Source: HK1 sp965202875
GTDB lineage: Bacteria > Pseudomonadota > Gammaproteobacteria > HK1
Direction: 5' to 3'
NCBI GenBank assembly: GCA_965202875.1
Contig: OZ241870.1
Span: forward strand, 5,766,001-5,830,000
Length of the DNA stretch: 64,000 nt
Both the position numbers and the translations under genes were made by a program. Shown here piece after piece: positions 27,201 through 34,911 of this stretch. The notes beneath the pieces are model-generated. The model saw only the letters and a program-made list of their open reading frames with translations. It made no database searches and was not told where the DNA came from. Within the stretch, counting starts at the first letter, position 1. Each line of letters opens with the position of its first letter.

Positions 27201-27413
27201 CCTTCGTTGAGCGGACAACAACGGCTTGATGTTACAAGTCAAGCCGACTGTGTCGCCGGGGTTCAGACTCCGGCCTTCGTTGAGCGTCCGCGCGACGCGG
27301 CCGTCATCGAGCGGCCGATGTCGGTGTCGCCGGGGTTCAGACTCCGGCCTTCGTTGAGCGCTGCCCGATCCGAAGCGGTTCACCGACAAGGTGGCCGGTG
27401 TCGCCGGGGTTCA
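24289..27413 (+). CRISPR. CRISPR array, 42 full repeats plus one truncated, 42 spacers
   Basis: A 37-bp repeat starting GTGTCGCCGGGG and ending CTTCGTTGAGCG recurs with a 74-bp period from 24289. I count 42 apparently identical copies and a last copy at 27398 cut after 16 bp. Spacers are 35-38 bp. The repeat folds into a 7-bp stem with loop TTCAGA (GCCGGGG against CTCCGGC with one G-U), suitable for a Cas6-like nuclease. Spacers 18 and 19 (25585-25620 and 25658-25693) are identical. Spacers 16 and 40 encode nearly the same peptide. The leader and cas2 are at the left end, so the newest spacers should be there. Confidence 0.98.
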
Positions 27414-27438
27414 CACAGGCGGACCGGGGCGGTGTCCC

Positions 27439-27465
27439 TGGAACATTTCAAACGTTCCCATCATC
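27439..27465 (-). repeat. Right terminal inverted repeat (27 bp)
   Basis: Starts TGGAACATTTC and ends TTCCCATCATC; the exact reverse complement of the left end. It lies 25 bp after the truncated last CRISPR repeat and is followed directly by the right copy of GGAGCAGGA (27466-27474). Confidence 0.9.
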
Positions 27466-27474
27466 GGAGCAGGA
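27466..27474. repeat. Right 9-bp target-site duplication
   Basis: GGAGCAGGA, identical and in the same orientation to 15632-15640. It marks the right-hand junction of the element with the ancestral intergenic DNA between the btuF-like and aminotransferase genes. Confidence 0.85.
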
Positions 27475-27688
27475 AGATCAGGGTCATGGCACGCTGCGGT
27501 TTCGAGCGTTCGGACACCCGGACGGCGGCATGGGGAGAAGCCGGGGTTGCCCGGCGGCTTCGTTGAAGTGCGCAATCGGCCCGCGAGCGGGCGGATGAAG
27601 GCATGACCGCGTGCCCCGGAGGCAGAGGGTTCCACCGGGAAGACCGCCTTGACCCCGAAGGCCGGAGCGATGCCGGAGGAGGGGGCGG

Positions 27689-28561
27689 CTACCCGGCCCC
27701 GCCGGGTCCCGCCGCGGCGCGAGCGGGCCGATGTCCGGCGCCGGTATCGTCGATCCCTGCCGCGAAGCGCGCGAGGTAGTCCATGGTCCGGATTGCGCGC
27801 GATCCGTACCATGACGCCATCCCCCCGTCGAAGAACCGGACGCCGGGACATCGTGCGCGGGCAAGCGCACGGATCTCTGCGGCGTGGCGCTCCTTGAACG
27901 GAAAGGGCTCGCTGGAGAGCAGCACCAGGTCCACGCCGCCGAGAAGCTCCGGGGTGAGGGTGATCTCGGGGTAACGCCGCCCGCTGCCGTCGCCGGCGAT
28001 GGTGTCGAGGTTGACGAGGGCAAGGGTCCGGGAGACGTAGGTGTCTCGCGAAACGGTCATCCACGGATCGCGCCATATGAGGTAGAGAACCCGCCGTTTC
28101 GGGAGACTGCGGGCGGAGGATTCCAGCGCGGAGAGCGCGCGCTCGAACGCGTTGCACAGGCCGTCCGTGGCCTCGCCGTTCGCGAAGATGCCGCCCATGA
28201 GCCGGTAGAGCGCGAGGTTGTCCCGCGGGCCGAGAGGGTGGGTGACGATCACGTTGGGGACGAACGCCGCGAGCGCGTCCGCGTCCTCCCGGCGGTTCTC
28301 GTCCACGTTCACGATGACGTGGGTCGGTTCGAGCGCGCGGATACGGTCGAGGCGCGGGGTCTTGGTGCCGCCCACGCGCGGGACCTTTGCGACGCCGTCG
28401 CGCGGGTGGATGCAGAACGTGGTGCGCCCGACCACCCGATCCCCGATCCCGAGGTCGAAGAGCAGCTCGGTGATGCTCGGGACGAGGGAGACGATCCGCG
28501 CATCCGGAGGCGCGGGCGCGTGCACCGTTGCGGCGGCGTCGCGCAACGCCGGATGCGGCAT
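27689..28561 (-). CDS. BtuF/TroA-superfamily helical-backbone metal or cobalamin binding protein
   Basis: A 290-residue protein of the class III substrate-binding fold (BtuF/FhuD-like), with RIVSLVPSITELLFDLGIGDRV at the start of the domain, VVGRTTFCIHP, and VPRVGGTKTPRLDRIRALEP. Such proteins bind vitamin B12, iron chelates or metals for ABC import. A corrinoid ligand would fit the nearby MttB-type methyltransferase, but this is inference. No clear signal peptide and no ABC permease or ATPase gene is adjacent. A hairpin at about 27537-27561 may terminate it. Confidence 0.75.
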   Translation of the reverse strand: MPHPALRDAAATVHAPAPPDARIVSLVPSITELLFDLGIGDRVVGRTTFCIHPRDGVAKVPRVGGTKTPRLDRIRALEPTHVIVNVDENRREDADALAAFVPNVIVTHPLGPRDNLALYRLMGGIFANGEATDGLCNAFERALSALESSARSLPKRRVLYLIWRDPWMTVSRDTYVSRTLALVNLDTIAGDGSGRRYPEITLTPELLGGVDLVLLSSEPFPFKERHAAEIRALARARCPGVRFFDGGMASWYGSRAIRTMDYLARFAAGIDDTGAGHRPARAAAGPGGAG

Positions 28562-28643
28562 CAGCCGCTCCTGGAGGGTGCACGGATCCGTTTTTTCGTC
28601 GCCACGGGGCAGTTCGGGTAGTTCGACGTCGGCTGTCCGGGCG

Positions 28644-29213
28644 TCAATCGCCGCCGGTGTAGTGAGCCGGCCACAGCTCCTTCACCACCGGGCCGTCGCT
28701 TGCGAGTGCGTGGCAGGTGTCGAGGAACGTCGGGCGCTCACGCTGTTGCGAGCCGGCCTTTGCCTCCTGCTGCTTCCCGTCGTGCCGACGCGCGGTCATC
28801 GTCTGGAACGCGGTGGTCGCGACGGGGCCGATCAGCTCGGCGAGGTGGGTGCACCCCTGCAGCCCGCCGACCCGATCGCGCACCGCGCGCCGGAACCCCG
28901 GGCCGATGGTGAGTCCTTCGAGCCGCTTGAAATGGGCGGTGATCGCCGCGCACGTACGGAACGGGCCGTGGTCGGTGACCGCCTCCACTTCGCGGATCCG
29001 CATCGAGTCGTCGATGGTGAGGCGCAGCCACATGTCGTGCACGGGCTCTCCCGCCCGGACCTCGCCCCGGTGGCGGTTGGGGAAGGAGTAGGTCTTGGTG
29101 TCGACGATGCGCCCCTCGATGTCCCACAGCCCGTCGTCCCGGAGGTAGCCGCGGCACTCGACGTTGCGGGTGTGGAGGTGCTTTCGCGGGGCGGCGGGCG
29201 CTGGCAGGGGCAT
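28644..29213 (-). CDS. DUF2889 family protein
   Basis: A 189-residue protein of the DUF2889 family, recognised by the pattern GLWDIEGRIVDTKTYSF, GEPVHDMWLRLTIDDSMRI and HFKRLEGLTIGPGFRRAVRD. Function is unknown. The C-terminal half contains a conserved GCTHLAELIGPVATTAFQT. It is divergent from the phaC region and precedes the btuF-like gene on the same strand. Confidence 0.8.
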   Translation of the reverse strand: MPLPAPAAPRKHLHTRNVECRGYLRDDGLWDIEGRIVDTKTYSFPNRHRGEVRAGEPVHDMWLRLTIDDSMRIREVEAVTDHGPFRTCAAITAHFKRLEGLTIGPGFRRAVRDRVGGLQGCTHLAELIGPVATTAFQTMTARRHDGKQQEAKAGSQQRERPTFLDTCHALASDGPVVKELWPAHYTGGD

Positions 29214-29332
29214 CGTCCGGTCTCTTGGGGTGGAGGGTGAGGCGCGCGAAGTTACGGGCGACCCGCGGTCACGGTCAAGGCTCGGGCGCCGCCCGGGTGT
29301 TGCCGCAGGTGGGACATGCCCTTATCCTTGTA

Positions 29333-29347
29333 TTGTGCGACGCACAA
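29333..29347. promoter_or_regulatory. Palindromic operator candidate upstream of phaC
   Basis: TTGTGCG-A-CGCACAA is a perfect 15-bp palindrome 51 bp before the phaC start. TGC/GCA-containing palindromes are bound by the PHA regulator PhaR in other proteobacteria, so a PhaR-type control site is a plausible inference. A regulator gene is not in view. Confidence 0.5.
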
Positions 29348-29397
29348 ATCAGCCGGCTCAAGGACCGGCAACGTGAAAGACGTTGCAAGGAGCGTTG

Positions 29398-31269
29398 ATG
29401 GACCGGTCTCCCGAAGGAATGGATTCGACGCCTCGCGGGCGGGAGCGCGCGCCGCGGCGGCGCAATGGTTCGGATGCAACGGCAGGGGAGGGTACGGTGG
29501 CGGGAAGCGGGGAGACGGCGGCCGGGGGGTGTCCGGACCTGGGCGTCGGGCCGGTCGGCGTCGTCCGGTTGATCGATCCGCTCCACCTGGGCGCCGCTAC
29601 GGGGCGTTTCTGGTCCCGGCTCGCGGCCGAGCCCTCGCACCTCATCGGCGCCCAGATCGACCTCGCCAGCGCCTGGGGGGCGCTCTGGACGTACGGCGCC
29701 TCCTGCCTGCTCGGCATCGGGGCGGAGCCGGTGGCGCAGCCGGACGAGGACGACCGGCGGTTCTTGGATCGCGCCTGGAACGATCTCCTCGGGTTCGACC
29801 TCCTGAAGCAGGCATACCTCGTGAACGCGCGCGCCTGCGCATCCCTGCCGGCCGATGCGGGGCTCGACGCGCGGGACCGGAGCAAGATCGAGTTCGCCGC
29901 CCGGCAGGTGATCGACGCACTCGCCCCCACCAACTTTTTTCCCACCAACCCCGAAGCCCTCCGCACCGCCTTCGAGTCCGGCGGGGCGAGCATCGTCAAC
30001 GGTGTGGCGCACTTCCTGCGCGATATCGATCCGGAAACCGGAAGGCTCGACGTGCGGATGTGCGCGCCGGGGTCCTTCGTGGTCGGGGAAAGCGTCGCCG
30101 CGACGCCGGGCAAGGTGGTGTTCCGCAACGACCTCATCGAGCTGATCCAGTACGCACCGGCCACCCCCTCGGTACGCCGCCGGCCGCTGCTGCTCGTCCC
30201 TCCGTGGATGAACAAGTTCTACGTGATGGATCTCCGCCCGGAGAACTCCATGGTCCGGTGGCTCGTGGACCGGGGCTGCAGCGTGTTCATGGTCTCATGG
30301 GTGAACCCGGATGCGTCCCTGGCCGGCAAGGGCTTCGAGGATTACATGCTCGAAGGGCCGCTTGCGGCGTTGGATGCGATCGAGCGCGCGACCGGCGAGA
30401 GGGAGGTGAACGCGGTGGGCTACTGCCTCGGCGGGATCCTGCTGGGCGCGCTCGCGGCGTGGCTCGAAGCGAAGGGCGACGCCCGGCTTGCGAGCACGAC
30501 CTATCTCGCGACGATGATCGACTTTTCCGACGTGGGCGGGGTCGGAGTGTTCCTCGACGAGGAGACGCTCCCTGCCCTCGAATCCGCCATTTCGGCCCGC
30601 GGCTGCCTCTCCGGGCGGCAGATCGCGGACACTTGGCGTTCGTTGCGGGCCAACGACCTGATCTGGTCGTTCTACGTGGGCAACTACCTGCTCGGAAAGG
30701 AGCCGCCCGCGCTCGATCTCCTGTTCTGGAACAGCGATCCGACGAACATGCCGGCGGCGATGCACACGTTCTTCATGCGCCACATGTACCTCGAGAACCG
30801 GCTGCGCGAGCCCGGCGGCCTCACGCTCGCGGGCGAGGCCGTCGACGTCACCCGGGTGACCACGCCCTCCTACGTGCTCTCGACGGTCGAAGACCACATC
30901 GCGCCGTGGAAGACGACCTACCGGACCACGCAGCTCTTCGCGGGTCCGGTGGAGTTCGTGCTCGGAGGCTCGGGACACATCGCCGGGGTCGTCAATCCTC
31001 CCGCCAAGCACAAGTACGGTTACCGGACGGCCGCGGATACCCCCGCCTCGCCCGACGCCTGGCTCGCCGGGGCACACGAGCACCAGGGTTCGTGGTGGCC
31101 GCACTGGAATCGGTGGCTCGAGCGGTTCGGCGGCGGGGAGGTCCCGGCCCGGATGCCGGGCGCCGGCGGGCTTCCCACGATCGAGGATGCTCCGGGCAGC
31201 TACGTCATGCGGCCGATGCCGGGAGGTCGAGAAAAGGCAGCGGCCCCACGCTCCGGTGACTTGAATTGA
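29398..31269 (+). CDS. phaC: Class I poly(3-hydroxyalkanoate) synthase
   Basis: A 623-residue polymerase that joins hydroxyacyl-CoA monomers into PHA on granules. The lipase-like box GYCLGG holds the nucleophile (Cys near residue 343). The catalytic Asp lies in VLSTVEDHIAPWK and the His in LGGSGHIAGVVNPP. PTNFFPTNPEALR and LVPPWMNKFYVMDLRPENS are typical. The N-terminal 45 residues are Arg/Gly/Ala rich and variable. The ATG at 29398 has AAGGAG 5 bp upstream and is preferred over an in-frame ATG at 29383. It overlaps the DUF1116 gene through a TTGA junction. Confidence 0.95.
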   Translation: MDRSPEGMDSTPRGRERAPRRRNGSDATAGEGTVAGSGETAAGGCPDLGVGPVGVVRLIDPLHLGAATGRFWSRLAAEPSHLIGAQIDLASAWGALWTYGASCLLGIGAEPVAQPDEDDRRFLDRAWNDLLGFDLLKQAYLVNARACASLPADAGLDARDRSKIEFAARQVIDALAPTNFFPTNPEALRTAFESGGASIVNGVAHFLRDIDPETGRLDVRMCAPGSFVVGESVAATPGKVVFRNDLIELIQYAPATPSVRRRPLLLVPPWMNKFYVMDLRPENSMVRWLVDRGCSVFMVSWVNPDASLAGKGFEDYMLEGPLAALDAIERATGEREVNAVGYCLGGILLGALAAWLEAKGDARLASTTYLATMIDFSDVGGVGVFLDEETLPALESAISARGCLSGRQIADTWRSLRANDLIWSFYVGNYLLGKEPPALDLLFWNSDPTNMPAAMHTFFMRHMYLENRLREPGGLTLAGEAVDVTRVTTPSYVLSTVEDHIAPWKTTYRTTQLFAGPVEFVLGGSGHIAGVVNPPAKHKYGYRTAADTPASPDAWLAGAHEHQGSWWPHWNRWLERFGGGEVPARMPGAGGLPTIEDAPGSYVMRPMPGGREKAAAPRSGDLN

Positions 31270-32702
31270 CCGCCGCGGATCTCCTTTCGAGCGGGCCGCG
31301 GGTGGTCAACGTCGGCCTGCCAGGGTTCGCGGAGGATCTGCGCGCGGGCGGCGTCCCGGTGGTCGACGTCGACTGGACCCCGCCGGCGAGCGCGGACCCG
31401 CGGGTGCTGGACGCGCTGGACCGGATTACCGGGGCGGACCCCCGGCTGACGGCGCGGGTCGAAGCCGCCAACGCGACCGCGGTCGAGCGGATGCTCGCAG
31501 CCGATCCCGTGCTCGTTGACGTGCGCCCGGCCGGCGAAGTGGTCGGCGGGCTGGAGGATCGGATGATCCTCCACGCGGGACCGCCCATCGAATGGGCACG
31601 GATGTGCGGTCCGATGCGCGGGGCCGTCGCCGGGGCGATCGTGCTCGAAGGCTGGGCGCCGGCCCTGGAGGCCGCCACCGCGCTCGCCGCCTCGGGCGGG
31701 GTCCGGTTCGCGCCGAACCACCACTTCGAAGCGGTCGGCCCGATGACCGGGCTGACCACGCGTACGATGCCGGTGATGGTGGTGGAGAACCGGGCCTTCG
31801 GGAACCGGGCGTACTGCACGGTGAACGAGGGGCTCGGCAAGGTCATGCGCTTCGGCGGCAACGACGACGCGGTCCTCGACCGGCTGCGGTGGCTTGCGTC
31901 TGCCCTCGCCCCCTTGCTGGGCGAAGCGTTGTGCGCCGGGGAGGGGGTGGCGCTCAAGGCGCTGGTCGCTCGCGGCCTCTCCATGGGCGACGAGATGCAC
32001 CAGCGCAACGTTGCGTGTACGGGTCTGCTGCTGCGCGCGCTCGCACCCGGCCTCGCCCGCGCAGCCCGCGACCACGCTCTGCTCGCCGAGGTGCTCGAAT
32101 TCATCGGCGGCAACGACCAGTTCTTCCTCAACGTGGCGATGGCGATGGGCAAGGCGATCATGGACCCGGTGCGGGGGATCGACGGCGCGAGCATCGTCAC
32201 CGCGATGTCGAGGAACGGCACCGAATTCGGGGTGCGGCTCGCCGGCACCGGCGATCGCTGGTTCACCGCTCCCGTCGAGATGCCGCGCGGGCTCTACTTC
32301 CCGGGCTTCACCGTGGAGGATGCGAACCCCGACATGGGGGACTCGACGATCGTAGAGACCGTGGGCCTCGGCGGATTCGCGATGGGCGCGTCGCCGGCGG
32401 TGGCGGGCTTCGTGGGCGCGGGCGGGGCCGGTGCGGCCCTCGGCCACACCCGTTCGATGTACGAGATCACGGCGGCGCGGAACCCGGAGTGGACGATCCC
32501 CGCGCTGAACTTCGCCGGAGTGCCAGCGGGGGTCGACGCCCGCAAGGTGGTGGCGAGCGGGCTCGCGCCGGTCATCAACACCGGCATCGCCCACCGGGAG
32601 CCGGGGGTCGGGCAGGTGGGAGCCGGGATCGTGAACGCGCCGCTCGCCTGCTTCGAGCGGGCGGTGGCCGCGCTCGTGGAGAAGATGGACGCGGCGGGGT
32701 GA
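31266..32702 (+). CDS. DUF1116 family protein (AllG/YlbE-like)
   Basis: A 478-residue DUF1116 protein, seen in PRVVNVGLPGFAEDL, MCGPMRGAVAGAIVLEGWA, NHHFEAVGPMTGL and GDEMHQRNVACTGLLLRAL. The E. coli relative YlbE/AllG takes part in oxamate carbamoyltransferase together with FdrA/AllF and AllH. Neither partner is visible here, so that role is doubtful. It begins with a TTG that overlaps the phaC stop codon (TTGA), which suggests coupling to PHA synthase and a role unlike that in allantoin breakdown. Confidence 0.75.
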   Translation: MTAADLLSSGPRVVNVGLPGFAEDLRAGGVPVVDVDWTPPASADPRVLDALDRITGADPRLTARVEAANATAVERMLAADPVLVDVRPAGEVVGGLEDRMILHAGPPIEWARMCGPMRGAVAGAIVLEGWAPALEAATALAASGGVRFAPNHHFEAVGPMTGLTTRTMPVMVVENRAFGNRAYCTVNEGLGKVMRFGGNDDAVLDRLRWLASALAPLLGEALCAGEGVALKALVARGLSMGDEMHQRNVACTGLLLRALAPGLARAARDHALLAEVLEFIGGNDQFFLNVAMAMGKAIMDPVRGIDGASIVTAMSRNGTEFGVRLAGTGDRWFTAPVEMPRGLYFPGFTVEDANPDMGDSTIVETVGLGGFAMGASPAVAGFVGAGGAGAALGHTRSMYEITAARNPEWTIPALNFAGVPAGVDARKVVASGLAPVINTGIAHREPGVGQVGAGIVNAPLACFERAVAALVEKMDAAG

Positions 32703-33085
32703 GCGCAGGGGCCGGTCGTCGGCGAGGCGGGGCGCACGGGGCTCGAACGCCGGCGCTTCCCGCCCAGCCCGAAAACGTCTGCCGAGCGACCGCGACCGGA
32801 TGCCCGAACCGGACCGCGGGAAACGCGTTGAAGTCGTGGTCGTGGTTCGGCGCATCGGCGGACATTGCTCCCGGCTCCCCGAGCGCCTGCCCTCGCCGAC
32901 ACGGCCCGGTCGAGCGGCCGTGACCGGTGGCGCTCGGTCCGGATCGCCGGAATTGCCGTGAAATCGTGATTCGGGGCACAGGCCGCGCATTGCCGCCCGG
33001 ATCTCCGCCCGAATGCCCGAGCGCTCGCCCTCGCCGGTGCGGCGCGGTATGGTTCGCGGCGTCCATTGACGGGAGAGGCCCGCAG
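32703..33085. other. Intergenic region with degenerate duplicated segments
   Basis: 383 bp without a supported gene. Two related segments about 130 bp apart share CGAGCG-C-TGCCCTCGCCG-type and TCGTGGTTCGG/TCGTGATTCGG words. A similar GAAGTCGTGGTTCG word is found near 46436. It looks like a decaying dispersed repeat; the adh promoter must also lie here. Confidence 0.4.
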
Positions 33086-34183
33086 ATGAAGGCAGTCGTC
33101 GCTGATGCGCAGGACAGCTTTTCGGTCGTGGACGTGGATCTCGCGCCGCCCCGCACGGGTGAAGTGCTGGTGAAGATGGTGGCGACCGGCGTGTGCCGCT
33201 CCGACCTCTCCATCATCAACGGCACGATCCCGAGCCCTTTCCCGACGGTGCTCGGGCACGAGGGCGCCGGGATCGTCGAGGAGATCGGGGAGGGGGTCAC
33301 CAACGTCTCGCCGGGCGACCACGTCATCCTCTCGTTCATCCCGCACTGCGGCGAATGCTTCCACTGCGTGCGCGACGAACCCTGGCTCTGCACCGTCGCG
33401 AAGCAGGACGGGAACCTGCTCGACGGGACCACCCGCGTGAGCCGCAACGGCGAGCGCGTGTACGTGATGTCGTTTCTCGGCAACATGGCCGAGTACGCGG
33501 TGGTGCCCGCGATCTGCGTGGTTCCGATGGCGAAGGACGTGCCGTTCCGGGCCGCCGCCCTCATCGGCTGCGGGGTCACCACCGGGGTCGGCGCCGCGAT
33601 CAGGACCGCGGCGGTGCGTCCCGGCTCGACGGTGGCGGTGTGGGGCTGCGGCGGGGTAGGGCTCTCGGTGGTCCAGGGCGCCCGCATCGCCTGCGCCTCG
33701 CGCATCATCGCGGTAGACCTGAGCGCGGAGAAGATGGCGCTCGCCAGGCAGCTCGGCGCGACCGACTCCGTGGCACCGGGGGGCGACGCGGCGCGGGAGA
33801 TCTTCGAGATGACCGGCCGGCGCGGCGTCGATTACGCGTTCGAGGTCATCGGCAACCCCAGGACCATCGAACAGTGCATCAAGGCCGTGCGCCGCGGTGG
33901 GACCGCGGTGCTGGTCGGGGTAGGGCGGATGGAAGAGCGCTTCTCGGTGAGCCCGCTGGTGCTGCCGCTGACCGGCAAGTCGGTGGTGGGGTGCATGTAC
34001 GGCAGCGTCAACACCAAGGTCGACTTCCCCCTCTACCTCGACCTCTACCGCCGGGGCCGGCTCGACCTCGATGCGATGATCACCCGCACCTACACCCTCG
34101 ACGAGGCCCCGCAGGCGTTCGAGGACCTTGAAAAAGGGGTGAACGCAAGGGGCGTGATCGTGCAGACGAGCGGGTCGGTGTGA
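33086..34183 (+). CDS. Zinc-dependent alcohol dehydrogenase, class III-like
   Basis: A 365-residue medium-chain dehydrogenase. Catalytic zinc ligands are C37 (TGVCRSDLS) and H58-E59 (LGHEGAG); the structural zinc site is C88, C91, C94 and C102. The NAD loop is VWGCGGVGLSVVQGA. The family includes S-(hydroxymethyl)glutathione dehydrogenase (formaldehyde detoxification) and other alcohol or aryl-alcohol dehydrogenases. In a cell with C1 genes a formaldehyde-linked role is attractive but not proven. The ATG at 33086 fits the conserved MKAVV start and has GGGAGAGG upstream. It is coupled to the Nudix gene by a GTGTGA overlap. Confidence 0.87.
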   Translation: MKAVVADAQDSFSVVDVDLAPPRTGEVLVKMVATGVCRSDLSIINGTIPSPFPTVLGHEGAGIVEEIGEGVTNVSPGDHVILSFIPHCGECFHCVRDEPWLCTVAKQDGNLLDGTTRVSRNGERVYVMSFLGNMAEYAVVPAICVVPMAKDVPFRAAALIGCGVTTGVGAAIRTAAVRPGSTVAVWGCGGVGLSVVQGARIACASRIIAVDLSAEKMALARQLGATDSVAPGGDAAREIFEMTGRRGVDYAFEVIGNPRTIEQCIKAVRRGGTAVLVGVGRMEERFSVSPLVLPLTGKSVVGCMYGSVNTKVDFPLYLDLYRRGRLDLDAMITRTYTLDEAPQAFEDLEKGVNARGVIVQTSGSV

Positions 34184-34911
34184 CCGTGGCCGGGACGCCG
34201 CGCACTTTCGTGGATTCCCCCCCCCACCGCGCAAGCGACTCCCCGCCGACCACACCGGTTCGACCGCGTGACGCCGCGAGCCTGATCGTCGTGCGCCGCA
34301 CCGATCCCGGAGCCGTCGTATGCCTGATGGGCCGGCGACGCGGCGACGCGCGCTTCCTGCCCGGCTACTTCGTATTTCCCGGCGGCGTGGTGGAGCACGC
34401 GGATCGGGCGGCGAAGCCGGCGACGCGGCTCGATCTCGCACACCTCGGGGCCATGGGGGTCGGCGGCGACGCCGCCGCTGCGACCGCCCTCGCGACCGCC
34501 GCGGTGCGCGAGACCTACGAGGAGGCCGGGGTCATGGTCGCGGCGCCCGGTGACGTCGGCGGCGCCACCGGCGCGACCTTCGACGAGATGCGACGGCGCG
34601 GCGTCGCGCCCGCGCTCGGCCGGCTCGCCTACCTCGGACGGGCGATCACTCCGACGCGCCTGCCCATCCGCTTTCATGCGCGGTTCTTCCTCACCTGGCT
34701 GGAGCACGGACATGACGGGCTCGACGGCGACGGCGAGCTCGATCGTCTGGCGTGGGTGCCGCTCGCGGACGTGGCAACCCTCCCGACCATCGACGTCACC
34801 CGGTTCATGGCCGGATTCGTCGGCGAAGTTATCGAGCCTGCCCGTTCCTTGCCCGAGGGTCGGCCGGTGTTCTCGACGCGCGGCCGGCACCGCGTGATCC
34901 GCTATCTCTGA
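34180..34911 (+). CDS. Nudix hydrolase
   Basis: A 243-residue Nudix protein. The box begins FPGGVVEHAD and continues, after an insertion, with RETYEEAG at 110-117, giving the metal-binding glutamates. Such enzymes cleave nucleoside diphosphates linked to other groups, often CoA or NAD derivatives. The spacing between GG and REx2EE is longer than the canonical box, as in the CoA-type subfamily. The GTG start overlaps the dehydrogenase stop codon; another GTG lies two codons on. Its end overlaps the convergent MBL gene by 10 bp. Confidence 0.82.
   Translation: MTVAGTPRTFVDSPPHRASDSPPTTPVRPRDAASLIVVRRTDPGAVVCLMGRRRGDARFLPGYFVFPGGVVEHADRAAKPATRLDLAHLGAMGVGGDAAAATALATAAVRETYEEAGVMVAAPGDVGGATGATFDEMRRRGVAPALGRLAYLGRAITPTRLPIRFHARFFLTWLEHGHDGLDGDGELDRLAWVPLADVATLPTIDVTRFMAGFVGEVIEPARSLPEGRPVFSTRGRHRVIRYL

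Larger units (their letters stand above)
15641..27465. mobile_element. TIR/TSD-bounded element carrying a whole CRISPR-Cas system
   Basis: An 11,825-bp segment with perfect 27-bp terminal inverted repeats (15641-15667 and 27439-27465) and 9-bp direct repeats outside. Between the ends are seven cas genes on the plus strand and the complete CRISPR array, with almost no spare DNA: 91 bp before csb1 and 25 bp after the truncated last repeat. No transposase, resolvase or Tn7-type gene is inside, so mobilisation would need an enzyme in trans. A 9-bp duplication is typical of several DDE transposase families (for example IS10/IS50 types). The insertion lies between a btuF-like gene and an aminotransferase gene, both on the minus strand. 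Confidence 0.8.

Noticed and set aside
15641..27465. A Tn7-like CRISPR-associated transposon (CAST)
   Set aside because: There are no tnsA, tnsB, tnsC or tniQ genes, and cas3 and adaptation genes are intact, unlike CASTs.
27537..27567. A degenerate extra CRISPR repeat outside the right TIR (CCGGGGTT...CTTCGTTGA)
   Set aside because: The similarity is short and gapped, and the sequence is better explained as a GAAGCCG...CGGCTTC hairpin downstream of the btuF-like gene.
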